A stretch of 33,926 nucleotides of DNA from an uncultured Holophagaceae bacterium (GTDB lineage Bacteria > Acidobacteriota > Holophagae > Holophagales > Holophagaceae): assembly GCA_903913215.1 (NCBI GenBank), contig CAIWKE010000005.1, positions 1 to 33,926 of the forward strand, in the 5' to 3' direction. A model generated the notes under the pieces. It saw nothing but the letters and a program-made list of their open reading frames with translations, ran no database searches and was not told where the DNA came from. The first letter of the stretch is position 1, and each line of letters opens with the position of its first letter. The position numbers and the translations under genes are program-made. This document shows positions 14,238 to 23,140 of the stretch, in pieces.

Positions 14238-16841
14238 ATGCCCCTGTTACCCGGAACACAGCTAGGCCCCTATGAGGTCTTGACCCAGATTGGGTCGGGG
14301 GGCATGGGCGTGGTCTACCGGGCCCGGGATCCCCGACTCCACCGGGAAGTGGCCATCAAGGTCATCCGCAAGTCCCAGACGCAGGATGGGGAGCGCCTCA
14401 TGCAGCGGCTGGAGCAGGAGGCCCGAGCCATCGCGAAGATCAGCCACCCGAACATCCTCCAGGTCTTCGATGTGGGCCAGCACGAGGGCGCGCCCTTCCT
14501 GGTGATGGAGCTGCTGCTGGGCGAGACGCTGCGGGAGCGCCTGGACCGGGGCCCCCTGCAGACCCGCAAGGCCACGGACCTCCTCATCCAGGTGGCCCAC
14601 GGACTGGCGGCGGCCCACGAGCAGGGCATCTACCACCGGGATCTGAAGCCCGAGAACGTCTTCATCACCCCCGATGAGCGGGTGAAGATCCTGGACTTCG
14701 GCCTGGCAAAGCCCGCGCCCATTGGGGAGGCCCTGGGCGACGAGGCCACCGGGGCCCACCCAGTGGGCCGCACGCGCCTCACGGAGGATGGAGCCGTCAT
14801 GGGCACCGTGGGCTACCTCTCGCCGGAGCAGATCCGCAGCGGCGTGGTGGATGCCCGCTCGGACATCTTCGCCCTGGGGGCGATGTTCTACGAGATGTTG
14901 CTGGGCGCCATGCCCTTCCAGGGCGAGACCTCCGTGGAGACCATGACCGCCATCCTGCGTCAGGAGGTCAGCTTCCCTGTCCGCGACGGCCTGGACCTGC
15001 CCCCGGCCCTGGAGCACCTCATCAGAACCTGCCTGGAGAAGGAGCCCAGCTCGCGCTTCCAGACGGCCTGGGATCTCTCCCTGGCGCTCCAGGCGCTGCG
15101 CGCGCAGAGCTCCAGCACCATGTCCGGCAGCGCACCCATCCTGCCCCCGGAGCCGTGGCTGCCGGCCGCCTGGCGCAAGCTGCTGCTGTCCGCCCTGGTG
15201 GGAGGCGCCCTGGTGCTGGTCTCCCTGGGCCTCTTCCTGCACCGGAACCTGCCCCTGGCGAGCCAGGCCGAGTGGACTTCCCTCACGGCCCGGCCGGGGC
15301 TCACGGCCACGGCCCGCTTCATGCCGGATGGCGGGGGCGTGGTCTACTCCAGCGCCCTGGGCAGCGAGCCCCCCGCCATCCAGTCAATCCGCATCGGCCA
15401 GGTCATCCCCAAGCCCCTGGATATGGTGGGCCAGGTCATGGCCGTGGGTGACGACGGCGCCATCCTCTTCGTCCAGTCGCCGGAGCGGGTCCACCCCGGC
15501 GCTGCGGCCGCGGGCATGTTGTCGGAGTTCCTGGTGGACGGCACCGAGGCCAAGCCTCTGCTGGAGCGGACCGAGAGCGCGGACCGCAGTCCGGACGGTC
15601 GAAAGCTCGCGGTAGTGCGGGTTGATGCAGGCCTCGACGGGCGCCAGAACCACCTGGAGTGCCCGCCTGGCCACAACCTGCACACCACCTCCGGCTGGCT
15701 CTATTCGCCCCGCCTCTCCCCGGACGGAAATCTGCTCTCCGTGCTGGAAAGTCAGGGGCCTGACAGCTGGGTGGCTCGGGTCCGGGTGCTGGACCTCCAG
15801 GGCCAGACCCGCTTCCTGTCGGATGTGCTGGAGATCCAGTCCCAGGCCTGGGCCCCCAGCGGGAAGGAACTGCTGCTCACGCGAACGCCCGGTGTCCTTG
15901 AGGCCCTGGACCTCCGGGGCCACCTCCGCCCCCTCCTGCGTGGCCCCAATCTGCTGCACCTCTATGATGTGGCCGCAGATGGCCGCCTCCTGGTATCCAG
16001 TTACCAGGACCGCACCGAAGTCTTCGTGGCCACGGAGGGCCAGCCCTTGAGCACGGTGCCCCTGAGCGCCTGGGCCGCCCGCCTCCCTGCGGACGGCACC
16101 CAGGTGCTGTTCACGGGGCCCGGCCCGAAGGGCACGGACATGACCTACCTCCTGCGCCGGGACACAGAAGCCCTGCGGCCCATCGCCTCTGGCAAGATCC
16201 TGGGCGCCGCCGAGGATGGCAGCGTGGTCCTGCTCAAGCGCCAGCACCTGCTCTACCGTGTGCCCACGGGCCCCGGCTCCGAGCTCGCGGTGCCCCTGGG
16301 CGACCTGGGCACCGTCTGGAGGGCAGCCCTGTTGCCGGACGGGCGGCGTATCGCCGTGGTGGCCGCCGCGCCCGGCAAGGACTTCCAGCTGCATGTGCTG
16401 GATCCTGCGACAACAAACCGGCTGACTATCCCCGGCTCCGAGGGCATCCGCCAGGTGGTGGCCCTTGGCCCCGAGACCCTGGTGGGCGATGCCCTGGACG
16501 GCCACCTCCGCAGCTTCACCCTGGACGGGAAGCCCGGCGTGAAGCTCAAGGGAGCCTTGCCCGGTGACATCCCCCTGCGCCTCCACCAAGGCAGCGACCA
16601 GCTCTTTGTGCAGGAGGCCTATACCCGACCGGGCTCCCTCCGCATCTGGACCATCGGCCTGCGGGATGGCCAGCGCAGGATCTGGAGGACCCTCAGCTTC
16701 AGCGTGCTCCCGGGCCTGCGCAGCGCCCAGGTGCTGAGCATCACCCCGGACGGGCACTCGGTGGCCTACTTCACCTGGGCCCAGCCCAATGACCTCTTCA
16801 CCGTGGGCGGCCTGCTGGAGGGTCGCAGTGCGGGCCGCTAA
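14238..16841 (+). CDS. PknB-type Ser/Thr protein kinase with extracytoplasmic propeller
   Basis: An 867-aa transmembrane kinase. The kinase domain (about 10-275) is complete: Gly loop GSGGMGVVYRARD, K41 in VAIKVI, catalytic D135 in HRDLKPEN, metal-binding D153 in DFGLAKP, and GTVGYLSPEQI in place of the usual APE segment. One transmembrane helix (about 315-335, LLLSALVGGALVLVSLGLFL) follows. The ~530-residue C-terminus has repeated motifs such as FMPDGGGVVYSS, LSPDGNLLSVLE and ITPDGHSVAYFT, a TolB/WD40-like propeller expected outside the cytoplasmic membrane. This is a receptor-kinase layout common in Acidobacteriota. Ligand and substrates are unknown. The start has no ribosome-binding site but has a close -10 box. 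A small YjfB-like gene follows after 43 bp. Confidence 0.93.
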   Translation: MPLLPGTQLGPYEVLTQIGSGGMGVVYRARDPRLHREVAIKVIRKSQTQDGERLMQRLEQEARAIAKISHPNILQVFDVGQHEGAPFLVMELLLGETLRERLDRGPLQTRKATDLLIQVAHGLAAAHEQGIYHRDLKPENVFITPDERVKILDFGLAKPAPIGEALGDEATGAHPVGRTRLTEDGAVMGTVGYLSPEQIRSGVVDARSDIFALGAMFYEMLLGAMPFQGETSVETMTAILRQEVSFPVRDGLDLPPALEHLIRTCLEKEPSSRFQTAWDLSLALQALRAQSSSTMSGSAPILPPEPWLPAAWRKLLLSALVGGALVLVSLGLFLHRNLPLASQAEWTSLTARPGLTATARFMPDGGGVVYSSALGSEPPAIQSIRIGQVIPKPLDMVGQVMAVGDDGAILFVQSPERVHPGAAAAGMLSEFLVDGTEAKPLLERTESADRSPDGRKLAVVRVDAGLDGRQNHLECPPGHNLHTTSGWLYSPRLSPDGNLLSVLESQGPDSWVARVRVLDLQGQTRFLSDVLEIQSQAWAPSGKELLLTRTPGVLEALDLRGHLRPLLRGPNLLHLYDVAADGRLLVSSYQDRTEVFVATEGQPLSTVPLSAWAARLPADGTQVLFTGPGPKGTDMTYLLRRDTEALRPIASGKILGAAEDGSVVLLKRQHLLYRVPTGPGSELAVPLGDLGTVWRAALLPDGRRIAVVAAAPGKDFQLHVLDPATTNRLTIPGSEGIRQVVALGPETLVGDALDGHLRSFTLDGKPGVKLKGALPGDIPLRLHQGSDQLFVQEAYTRPGSLRIWTIGLRDGQRRIWRTLSFSVLPGLRSAQVLSITPDGHSVAYFTWAQPNDLFTVGGLLEGRSAGR

Positions 16842-16884
16842 GGGAATTCCCGGTTCCGGCCGATAGGAAATCCTGGAGCCTTCC

Positions 16885-17067
16885 ATGGACGTGTCCAGCC
16901 TCAGCCTCGACGGCATCTCAGCCCAGAGCCTCGCCCAGACCCAGCAGAGCATCGGCATGGGCGTCATGCGGAAGGCCCTCGACATCCAGGCCAGTGAAGG
17001 CGCTCAGCTGGTGAAGATGATGGACACGGCCGCAGGCCTCGGCACCACCATCAACACTCAGGCCTGA
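16885..17067 (+). CDS. YjfB-like small protein
   Basis: 60 aa, with GGAG placed 7 bp before ATG. The sequence has an N-terminal SSLSLDGISAQSLAQTQQ helix, the GMGVMRKALDIQ segment and a C-terminal LVKMMDTAAG-LGTTINTQA, matching from memory the YjfB-like (putative motility protein) family: one or two short amphipathic helices ending in a Gly-rich, I-N/D tail. In Bacillus subtilis the relative is under sigma-D motility control; its biochemical role is unknown. No other motility gene is in the window. It ends 20 bp from the convergent DUF218 gene. Confidence 0.75.
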   Translation: MDVSSLSLDGISAQSLAQTQQSIGMGVMRKALDIQASEGAQLVKMMDTAAGLGTTINTQA

Positions 17068-17087
17068 ACGATCCCGATCAGCAAAAA

Positions 17088-17831
17088 CTAGCGGCCCAGA
17101 GCCCGCCCCAGCCACTCCCAGCAGGCGAACTGCGTCTGGCGGAAACCCTCTTCCTGGGGCACCAGGTGCCAGAGCTGCCAGGGCGGAATGCGCCCCTGCT
17201 GGTCTGCGGGCACGGGCACCATGGCCAGGCCTTCGCGCTGGGCCAGGGCCAGGGCCCGTGGCAGGTGCCAGGCGGAGCTGAGCAGCCCCACCCGCTGCCA
17301 GCCTTCTTTCCGTCTGAGTCGGCCATAGGCCCGGATTTCCTGGCGGGTGTTGAGGCAGGGCTCCTCGATCATCGAGATGGCCGTCGCGGGCACGCCGAGT
17401 CCCAGCCAGAGCGCCCGGGTCTCGGCTCCCAGATTACGCGGGTGGGCCCCGCCGCTGCCAGCCCCGCTAGCCACCAGGCGCCGCACGCGGCCCGAGTGCC
17501 AGAGCTGCGCCGCCCGGGCGACTCGATCTCCGGAGGGCCCCAGCAGGGGAGCGCCAGCGGTGTCCAACTCCGTGCCCCCGCCCAGCACGAACAGGGCCTC
17601 CAGGGGGGCATCCCGGTCCGGGAAGGGCGGCACCTGTCGCTCCAGGCGGCCCATGAGGGCGTGTCCCAGTTGGAGATTCCCCGCCAGCGTGAACAACACG
17701 GTGAGTGCCGCGAGGAAGCGGCCCAGCCCGCGCTGCCGCCGCCAGGCCCAGGCTGTGGCTCCCAGCAGGCCCAGCCAGAGGAGGCCCGTGGGCATGGCAA
17801 GCATTCCGAGAAATTTGGCGAGCGCGAACAT
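17088..17831 (-). CDS. YdcF/ElyC-family DUF218 membrane protein
   Basis: 247 aa from ATG 17831 (FALAKFLGMLAMPTGLLWLG follows); an alternative ATG at 17858 would add nine residues. Two N-terminal membrane helices (about 8-30 and 38-60) anchor a DUF218 domain with ALFVLGGGTELD, SGDRVARAAQLWHSG, LVASGAGSGG, NLGAETRALWLGLGVP, EEPCLNTRQE and SSAWHLPRAL. Family members such as E. coli ElyC are linked to cell-envelope and peptidoglycan precursor homeostasis, but the reaction is not firmly known. It is divergent from the VanZ-LpxH fusion, with start codons only about 40 bp apart, so a shared control region is plausible. Confidence 0.85.
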   Translation of the reverse strand: MFALAKFLGMLAMPTGLLWLGLLGATAWAWRRQRGLGRFLAALTVLFTLAGNLQLGHALMGRLERQVPPFPDRDAPLEALFVLGGGTELDTAGAPLLGPSGDRVARAAQLWHSGRVRRLVASGAGSGGAHPRNLGAETRALWLGLGVPATAISMIEEPCLNTRQEIRAYGRLRRKEGWQRVGLLSSAWHLPRALALAQREGLAMVPVPADQQGRIPPWQLWHLVPQEEGFRQTQFACWEWLGRALGR

Positions 17832-17870
17832 GGCACTAGTCTGAGGCCAGGTTCCCATCCCCGTCCCGCC

Positions 17871-18959
17871 ATGGTTGGATGGATCATGCAAAAACGCTGG
17901 CTCTGGTCCCTCCCCCTGGCTGTGGCCCTGGGCATCGTGTGGCTCAGCGCCCAATCTCACTACCCCATGGGGGTCCAGCTGCCGCCGCCCCTGGACAAGC
18001 TGGCCCACGCCTCGGTGTTCGGCGCCCTGGCCTTCGCCCTGGACCTGGCCCTGCGCCTGAACCTGCCGGGCCTGCCGATGTACCGGCGCCACCTGCTGGT
18101 CTTCGCCCTGGTCTCAGGCTTCGGCGCCACGGATGAGTGGCACCAATACTTCGTGCCGGGCCGTTCCTGCGAGCTGCTGGACTGGGTGGCGGACACCGTG
18201 GGCGGCGGCCTGGGCCTCCTGGCTGGCAGCCTGCACCTGCTTTTCTCGCGCCGCCTGGCGTCCCTGTCCTGGCAGCGGGGCGGGACTCAGCGGCCGGAGC
18301 CCACCCGCGACCTGATCCTGGTGGCCGATCCCCACTGGAGCCACTCCCTGGAAGCCCTGGAGCAGGCCACGACCCGCTTCCCAGAAGCCGACTGGCTCTT
18401 CCTGGGCGATGTCTTCGACGTGTGGGTGGGCCTGCCGGGCATGGAAACCGAAGCCCAGCGGGCCTTCCTGACCTGGGCCGATGCCCGCCGCGCCCAGGGC
18501 CGCTGGGTGGGGCTCTGGCTGGGCAACCGGGAATACTTCCTGGACCGCCACGCCACCCGCTTCGACCTCATCGGTGAGGGCGTGGGTGGCGCCCTGCCTG
18601 CGGAGGGTCTGACCTGGGAACATGGCGACCTCATCAACGGTGCCGACCGCCCTTACCGCGTGTGGAACCTCATCTCCCGCTCAGGGCCCCTCTGGCTGTT
18701 CTTCCGCCTCCTGCCCGGCCCCACCGCCCATCGCCTTTCCACCAGCCTGGAGCGGAAGCTGCACACCACCAACGCCACCTACAAGCTGGCCTTCCCCCGC
18801 GCCGCCTTCCGCGCCGCCGCCGAAGCGAAACCCGGCACCACCTTCCTCACCGGCCACTTCCACACCCACGAGGTCGAAGCCAATGGCATCGCCCTGCCCT
18901 GGGCCCACGAGGGGCAGCTGATGGTGTGGAGGGCCCAGAAGGTCGAGGCGCTGGGGTAG
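17871..18959 (+). CDS. VanZ domain fused to LpxH-like metallophosphoesterase
   Basis: 362 aa from ATG 17871 (an ATG at 17886 would give 357). Residues about 5-130 are a VanZ-like membrane domain: AQSHYPMG, LDKLAHASVFGALAFAL, then FGATDEWHQYFVPGR and DWVADTVGGGLGLL. Residues about 145-362 are an LpxH-type phosphoesterase with all seven expected metal ligands: D153 and H155 (VADPHW, normally SDLHL), D180 (GDVFDVW), N219 (GNREYF), H251 (WEHGD) and H329/H331 (GHFHTH). LpxH cleaves UDP-2,3-diacylglucosamine to lipid X in lipid A synthesis. The reading frame runs through the join without a stop, and the VanZ helices would hold the phosphoesterase at the membrane. Whether the substrate is the classical one is unknown. 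Confidence 0.88.
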   Translation: MVGWIMQKRWLWSLPLAVALGIVWLSAQSHYPMGVQLPPPLDKLAHASVFGALAFALDLALRLNLPGLPMYRRHLLVFALVSGFGATDEWHQYFVPGRSCELLDWVADTVGGGLGLLAGSLHLLFSRRLASLSWQRGGTQRPEPTRDLILVADPHWSHSLEALEQATTRFPEADWLFLGDVFDVWVGLPGMETEAQRAFLTWADARRAQGRWVGLWLGNREYFLDRHATRFDLIGEGVGGALPAEGLTWEHGDLINGADRPYRVWNLISRSGPLWLFFRLLPGPTAHRLSTSLERKLHTTNATYKLAFPRAAFRAAAEAKPGTTFLTGHFHTHEVEANGIALPWAHEGQLMVWRAQKVEALG

Positions 18960-18962
18960 GCC

Positions 18963-19418
18963 TTAATACCCGGCCTTGTAGATCCCCTTGTGGCCATCTA
19001 CCGCAACACCTTCCATGCCGCCTTTGGTGTCACCAGGAATGCCGTGCATCTCCAGGACCAGCGCTTCCCCAGCCTCGCTCTTGAGGGTCGTGCGGAAATG
19101 CTTCGGGCTTCCTAGGACTTTGGCGTTGAAAAAGCCAGCCCCAAAGACCTGGTCCCATTCGGGTGCCAGCTCACGGTTCGGTGGCGTGATGTTGGTGGGA
19201 AATGAGCCGGAGAACACGCCGCCGTTGGGTAACGTGGCCGTGATGGTGATCGTCTGCCACCCAAAATGGAGCCGCAATCGACAGGGGATGGGTTCTGAGG
19301 AAGCCGGTGAATTGATCGGATAAAGATGGAAAGGCGCGGAGATGGGGAGGCAGGCACTGCAAAGCAGTAGGGGAAGAACGGCCGTTGTGCGCGCAAGACG
19401 GTTCAGCAACCTAGGCAT
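18963..19418 (-). CDS. hypothetical lipoprotein
   Basis: 151 aa from ATG 19418 (a GGGGGG stretch precedes it); a longer frame to 19544 has no signal and is less likely. The N-terminus is a lipoprotein signal with lipobox LLCSAC. The mature part has LRLHFGWQTITITATLPNG followed by GGVFSG, then KHFRTTLKSEAGEALVLEM and a C-terminal GGMEGVAVDGHKGIYKA. The G-x-x-F-x-G pattern and the terminal V-D-x-x-G-x-x-Y motif recur in small lipoproteins I have seen, but I cannot name the family. It ends 3 bp from the convergent VanZ-LpxH gene. Confidence 0.7.
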   Translation of the reverse strand: MPRLLNRLARTTAVLPLLLCSACLPISAPFHLYPINSPASSEPIPCRLRLHFGWQTITITATLPNGGVFSGSFPTNITPPNRELAPEWDQVFGAGFFNAKVLGSPKHFRTTLKSEAGEALVLEMHGIPGDTKGGMEGVAVDGHKGIYKAGY

Positions 19419-19567
19419 GACGGCCCCCCAAGGCAGATGATGTTCAACTCCCTGCCTTCCAATAGAACGATGGAAGTCGAATGGGTTGAAGCGGGTCGTG
19501 CAGGAATCAGGTGCAGGGCTCGAGGGCGGTGAGGCGTCGACCACGTGGCGCGACCCCCAATCCCTTG

Positions 19568-20155
19568 CTACAGCCCGAGAAGATCTGCCACTTCCCGCCG
19601 CAATTCAGGAATGCCCGTACCCTTGGCGGCACTGACCCAGGCGATGTCGCTGCTCTGGAGGTTCAGATCGGCGGCCACGTCCTTGCGCTGCTTGAGGGCC
19701 TTGCTGGGCTTCACCTGGTCGCACTTGGTGGCCACGATGCGGTGGGGCAGGTTCTCTTCGCGGAGCCAGTCGATCATGCCGTGGTCCAGCTTGGTGGGGC
19801 CCACCTCGGAGTCCACCAGCACGAAGACCATGCGCAGGGTGGTGCGGCCCGTGAGGTAGCCCTCCACCATGGCCTGCCAGGTGGCGCGCTCGGCGGCAGG
19901 GCCTGTGGCGAAGCCGTAGCCGGGCAGATCCACGATCCAGCGGTCCGGGCCCGTGAGGAACACGTTGATGAGTCGCGTGCGGCCGGGGGTCTTGGAGACC
20001 CGCGCCAGCTGCTTCTGGTTGGCCAGGGCATTCAGCAGCGAGGACTTGCCCACGTTGCTGCGCCCCACGAAGGCCACTTCCGCATGGCAGACCCCCAGCT
20101 TCCGGGAATCGGCGGCGGACGTGACGAAGCGGGCATCGGTAAGGGGCTGGGCCAT
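19568..20155 (-). CDS. engB: ribosome-biogenesis GTPase EngB (YihA/YsxC)
   Basis: A 195-aa GTPase of the usual EngB length. G1 is GRSNVGKS (31-38), followed by the TPGRT switch region, G3 DLPGYG (76-81), G4 TKCD (143-146) and a late VSAAKG (G5). The N-terminus (FVTSAADSRKL) and the Phe-rich core around WIVDLPGYGFA are typical. EngB acts in late assembly of the large ribosomal subunit and, in several bacteria, is essential for growth. It lies 68 bp downstream of ftsE on the same strand. Confidence 0.95.
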   Translation of the reverse strand: MAQPLTDARFVTSAADSRKLGVCHAEVAFVGRSNVGKSSLLNALANQKQLARVSKTPGRTRLINVFLTGPDRWIVDLPGYGFATGPAAERATWQAMVEGYLTGRTTLRMVFVLVDSEVGPTKLDHGMIDWLREENLPHRIVATKCDQVKPSKALKQRKDVAADLNLQSSDIAWVSAAKGTGIPELRREVADLLGL

Positions 20156-20223
20156 GGGACCTCGGGGGGCAACGACAAAGGTCGAGGCAGGCTCCAGATT
20201 AGCGCCCTTCGGAAAAAGCAGGG

Positions 20224-20910
20224 CTATACGGTGACGAGGCTCGTGGGCGCGGGCTGGTCGAAGGCCACGCGGCCGTGGTCCAGACCGATGACGCGCTTCT
20301 TCATGCGCTGGATGAGGCTGCGGTCGTGGGTGGCCACGACAACGGTGGTGCCCTGACCGTTGATGCGCTCGAAGAGGGCCATGATCTCCTGGGCCAGATC
20401 GGGGTCCAGGTTGCCCGTGGGCTCGTCCGCCAGCAGGACCAGGGGGTCGTTCACCAGCGCCCGGGCGATGGCCACACGTTGCTGCTCACCGCCCGAGAGC
20501 TGGAGGGGGTAGCTGCTCAGCTTGTGCTGGAGGCCCACCATTTTCAGGGCCCGGAAGGTGCGCTGCTTCTGCTCGGCGGCGCTGACGCCCAGCACCTTGA
20601 GCACGAAGGCCACGTTCTCGAAGATGGTGCGGCTGCGGATCAGCTTGAAATCCTGGAAGACCACGCCCACCTTGCGGCGCAGGAGCGGGATCTCCTTCTC
20701 GGGCATGGTGGCCAGGCGGTGCCCCGCCATCTGGATCTCACCGCTGCTGGGGATCTGCTCCCGGAAGAGCAGCTTCAGCAGCGTGGACTTGCCCGCGCCG
20801 CTGGGCCCCGTGAGAAAGATGAACTCGCCAGCCTCGATGTTGAAGTTCACGTCCGCGAGGGCCGTGTGGATGCGGTCGTATTGCTTGCCGACATGGGTGA
20901 GGGTGATCAT
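20224..20910 (-). CDS. ftsE: cell-division ABC ATPase FtsE
   Basis: A 228-aa ABC ATPase. Walker [10 protein letters not shown] (35-43), Q loop FQDFKL (85-90), signature LSGGEQQR (138-145), Walker [13 protein letters not shown] (158-169) and H loop ATHDR are all intact. The start [13 protein letters not shown] and the [15 protein letters not shown] segment are characteristic of FtsE. The partner permease FtsX normally follows ftsE at once, but engB lies downstream here and no FtsX-like protein is in the window. FtsEX activates peptidoglycan hydrolases at the septum. It follows the thiolase gene with a 19-bp gap. Confidence 0.9.
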   Translation of the reverse strand: MITLTHVGKQYDRIHTALADVNFNIEAGEFIFLTGPSGAGKSTLLKLLFREQIPSSGEIQMAGHRLATMPEKEIPLLRRKVGVVFQDFKLIRSRTIFENVAFVLKVLGVSAAEQKQRTFRALKMVGLQHKLSSYPLQLSGGEQQRVAIARALVNDPLVLLADEPTGNLDPDLAQEIMALFERINGQGTTVVVATHDRSLIQRMKKRVIGLDHGRVAFDQPAPTSLVTV

Positions 20911-20929
20911 CGAAAGAGCCTACCCATGT

Positions 20930-22102
20930 TCAAAGCCTTTCGACCAGCATCGCCACACCCTGGCCGCCGCCAACGCAGAGGGCCGCGAGGCCCAGGCGCT
21001 TCTGCTGGTCCTGGAGCAGGTGCAGGAGGGTGACGAGGATACGCGCACCACTGGCGCCGATGGGGTGGCCCAGGGCGATGGCGCCCCCGCGGAGATTCAC
21101 CTTGGCGGGGTCCAGGTCCGGCAGCTCCGCCAGGACGCCCAGGCTCTGGGCCGCAAAGGCCTCGTTCAGCTCGAAGAGGTCGATGTCGGCCAGCTTCACA
21201 CCGGTCTTGGCCAGCAGCTTCTGGATGGCGGGCACGGGGCCCAGGCCCATGGTGGCGGGGTCCACACCGGCCTGGGCGAAGCCGAGGATGCGGGCCAGGG
21301 GCTGGTGGCACCGGGCCGCGGCCTCGGAGGCCAGGACCAGGGCCGCGGCGCCATCGTTGAGGCCGCTGGCGTTCCCCGCGGTGACCGTGCCGCCTTTCTT
21401 GAAAGCCGGGCGGAGCTTGGCCAGGCCCTCGGCGCTGGCGTCGACCTTGATGTACTCGTCCTGGTGGAAGCGCAGCTCGCCGTTCTTCCCCGCCAGGGTG
21501 ACGGTGAAGATCTCCCGATCAAAGGCCCCGGCGGCCTGAGCGGCGGCGGCCCGCCGCTGGCTCTGAAGGGAGAAGGCGTCCTGGGCTTCGCGAGTGATCC
21601 CGTGCCGGGCCGCCACGTTCTCGGCGGTGATTCCCATGTGGGTATCCCCGTGCCCGCACCAGAGGCCGTCCTGGATCATGCTGTCGAGGAGCTGGGTATC
21701 CCCCATGCGGGCGCCCCAGCGGGCGGCGGGCAGCAGGTAGGGGGCGTTGGACATGCTCTCGGTGCCCCCCGCCACCACCAGATCCGCATCCCCCATCTGG
21801 ATGGACTGGGCGCCCAGGGCCACGGCCTTGAGGCCCGACCCGCAGACCTGATTGGTCGTATGGGCCGGGGTGGCAAAGGAAAGGCCCGCCTTCAACGCTG
21901 CCAGACGGGCCACATTCTGCCCGCTGCCCGCCTGCAGCACATTGCCCAGCACCACGTCACCGATGGCGGTGGCCTCGACCCCGGCGCGGGCCAGGGCCTC
22001 GGTGATGGCCAGGGCGCCCAACTGGACCGCGCTGAGGGCCTTGAGGGTGCCGCCGAAGCTGCCCACGGCGCTGCGGGTGGCGGACAGGATGTAGGCGGAC
22101 AT
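20930..22102 (-). CDS. atoB: acetyl-CoA C-acetyltransferase (thiolase)
   Basis: 390 aa from ATG 22102, preceded by GGAGTCCCC. It is a biosynthetic-type thiolase joining two acetyl-CoA to acetoacetyl-CoA, or running in reverse. The acyl-enzyme Cys is C87 in [17 protein letters not shown], the catalytic His in [16 protein letters not shown] and the second Cys in LCVGGGQG are all present. Length and the [14 protein letters not shown] segment are typical of the AtoB/PhaA class. The enzyme fits ketone-body, butanoate, mevalonate or polyhydroxybutyrate pathways; neighbours give no hint. It is divergent from the DUF4097 gene at 22210, and the two leaders share the sequence GGAGTCCCCATG in inverted orientation. 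Confidence 0.92.
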   Translation of the reverse strand: MSAYILSATRSAVGSFGGTLKALSAVQLGALAITEALARAGVEATAIGDVVLGNVLQAGSGQNVARLAALKAGLSFATPAHTTNQVCGSGLKAVALGAQSIQMGDADLVVAGGTESMSNAPYLLPAARWGARMGDTQLLDSMIQDGLWCGHGDTHMGITAENVAARHGITREAQDAFSLQSQRRAAAAQAAGAFDREIFTVTLAGKNGELRFHQDEYIKVDASAEGLAKLRPAFKKGGTVTAGNASGLNDGAAALVLASEAAARCHQPLARILGFAQAGVDPATMGLGPVPAIQKLLAKTGVKLADIDLFELNEAFAAQSLGVLAELPDLDPAKVNLRGGAIALGHPIGASGARILVTLLHLLQDQQKRLGLAALCVGGGQGVAMLVERL

Positions 22103-22209
22103 GGGGACTCCGGGGCCACCTTCCAGGGTATCGTGACTAAACGCCAGGATCCCCGGCACGTGAACATAACACCAGGCCCGCCCTGGATCTTTCTCCTCTG
22201 GGAGTCCCC

Positions 22210-23112
22210 ATGAACACCGCCAGCCGCTGCCTCCCCATGCTGCTCCTCGGGACCGTCCTCCTGGCCCAGGCTCCGCCGCCCCCGCCTCCTCCCGCCCCGC
22301 CAGCGCCGCCCGCCCCCATGATCGGGGTGGACCTGCCCACGGGCTCCCGAACGGAGCAGCGCAGCGAAAAACTGGCCATGGGCTCCAAGCTCTGGGTGAA
22401 AAACCGTAACGGCGGCATCCACGTGGTGGGCTGGGACAAGGATGAAGTGGCCCTCACGGCCCAGATCAGGGACAGCGGGAAGCGGCGGGTGGAACTGGTC
22501 ATCCAGCACAAGGGGCCGGACCTCGACGTCGAGGCGGTGTTCCAGCAGCCCTCCTGGAGCTTCGGCATCTACGTCAGCCCCCGCTGCGAAATGACCCTGC
22601 AGGTGCCCCGGCGCATCCTGGGCTACTTCCGAACCACCAATGGCAGCGTCTCCGCCGACAACCTGGAGGGCTACGCCCGCTGCGAGGCGACCAACGGCCC
22701 CATCCACGTCAATCGGATCAAGGGTGAGGTCCACGTGGACACCACCAACGGCACCATCGAGGCCCGCAGCCTGGACGCCCGCATCAAGGGCAGCACCACC
22801 AACGGCAACATCACGGTGGAGGACGTGGCGGGCGGCATCCAGTTGGAGACCACCAATGGCCGCATCACTGCCCGCAATCTGGATGGCTGGGGCGAGGGCA
22901 TCCGCCTGGAATCCACCAACGGCAGCATCGAAGTGGAACTGGGCCGGGCCACCGGGGAACTGAAGGCCGAGAACAGCAACGGCTCCATGGACATCCGCCT
23001 GCCCGGCGCCCAGATGGTGGAAATCACCAAGCACAGCGCCCACGTGAAGATCCCGGGCCGCAGCCAGCCCATCCGGCTGGAGACCACCAATGGCAGCATC
23101 CGGGTGAAGTAA
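22210..23112 (+). CDS. secreted DUF4097 beta-helix protein
   Basis: A 300-aa protein with a signal peptide ending LLAQA and then a Pro/Ala-rich stretch (about 21-36). The rest is a DUF4097-type adhesin-like beta-helix. Short turns repeat every ~15-25 residues: [70 protein letters not shown] and a closing [10 protein letters not shown]. The regular T-N-G-x-I pattern places the Asn-Gly turns in register, as in parallel beta-helices. DUF4097 proteins have no firmly known function. It leads a same-strand group with two M16-like genes (28-bp gap). Confidence 0.9.
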   Translation: MNTASRCLPMLLLGTVLLAQAPPPPPPPAPPAPPAPMIGVDLPTGSRTEQRSEKLAMGSKLWVKNRNGGIHVVGWDKDEVALTAQIRDSGKRRVELVIQHKGPDLDVEAVFQQPSWSFGIYVSPRCEMTLQVPRRILGYFRTTNGSVSADNLEGYARCEATNGPIHVNRIKGEVHVDTTNGTIEARSLDARIKGSTTNGNITVEDVAGGIQLETTNGRITARNLDGWGEGIRLESTNGSIEVELGRATGELKAENSNGSMDIRLPGAQMVEITKHSAHVKIPGRSQPIRLETTNGSIRVK

Positions 23113-23140
23113 GAGGGGGTTCCGCATTACTCTGGAACCC

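Noticed and set aside
15384-16985. 533-codon minus-strand frame opposite the Ser/Thr kinase
   Set aside because: Shadow of the propeller coding region; no recognisable motifs.
20522-22213. 563-codon plus-strand frame opposite ftsE and thiolase
   Set aside because: Antisense to two well-supported genes with full catalytic motifs.
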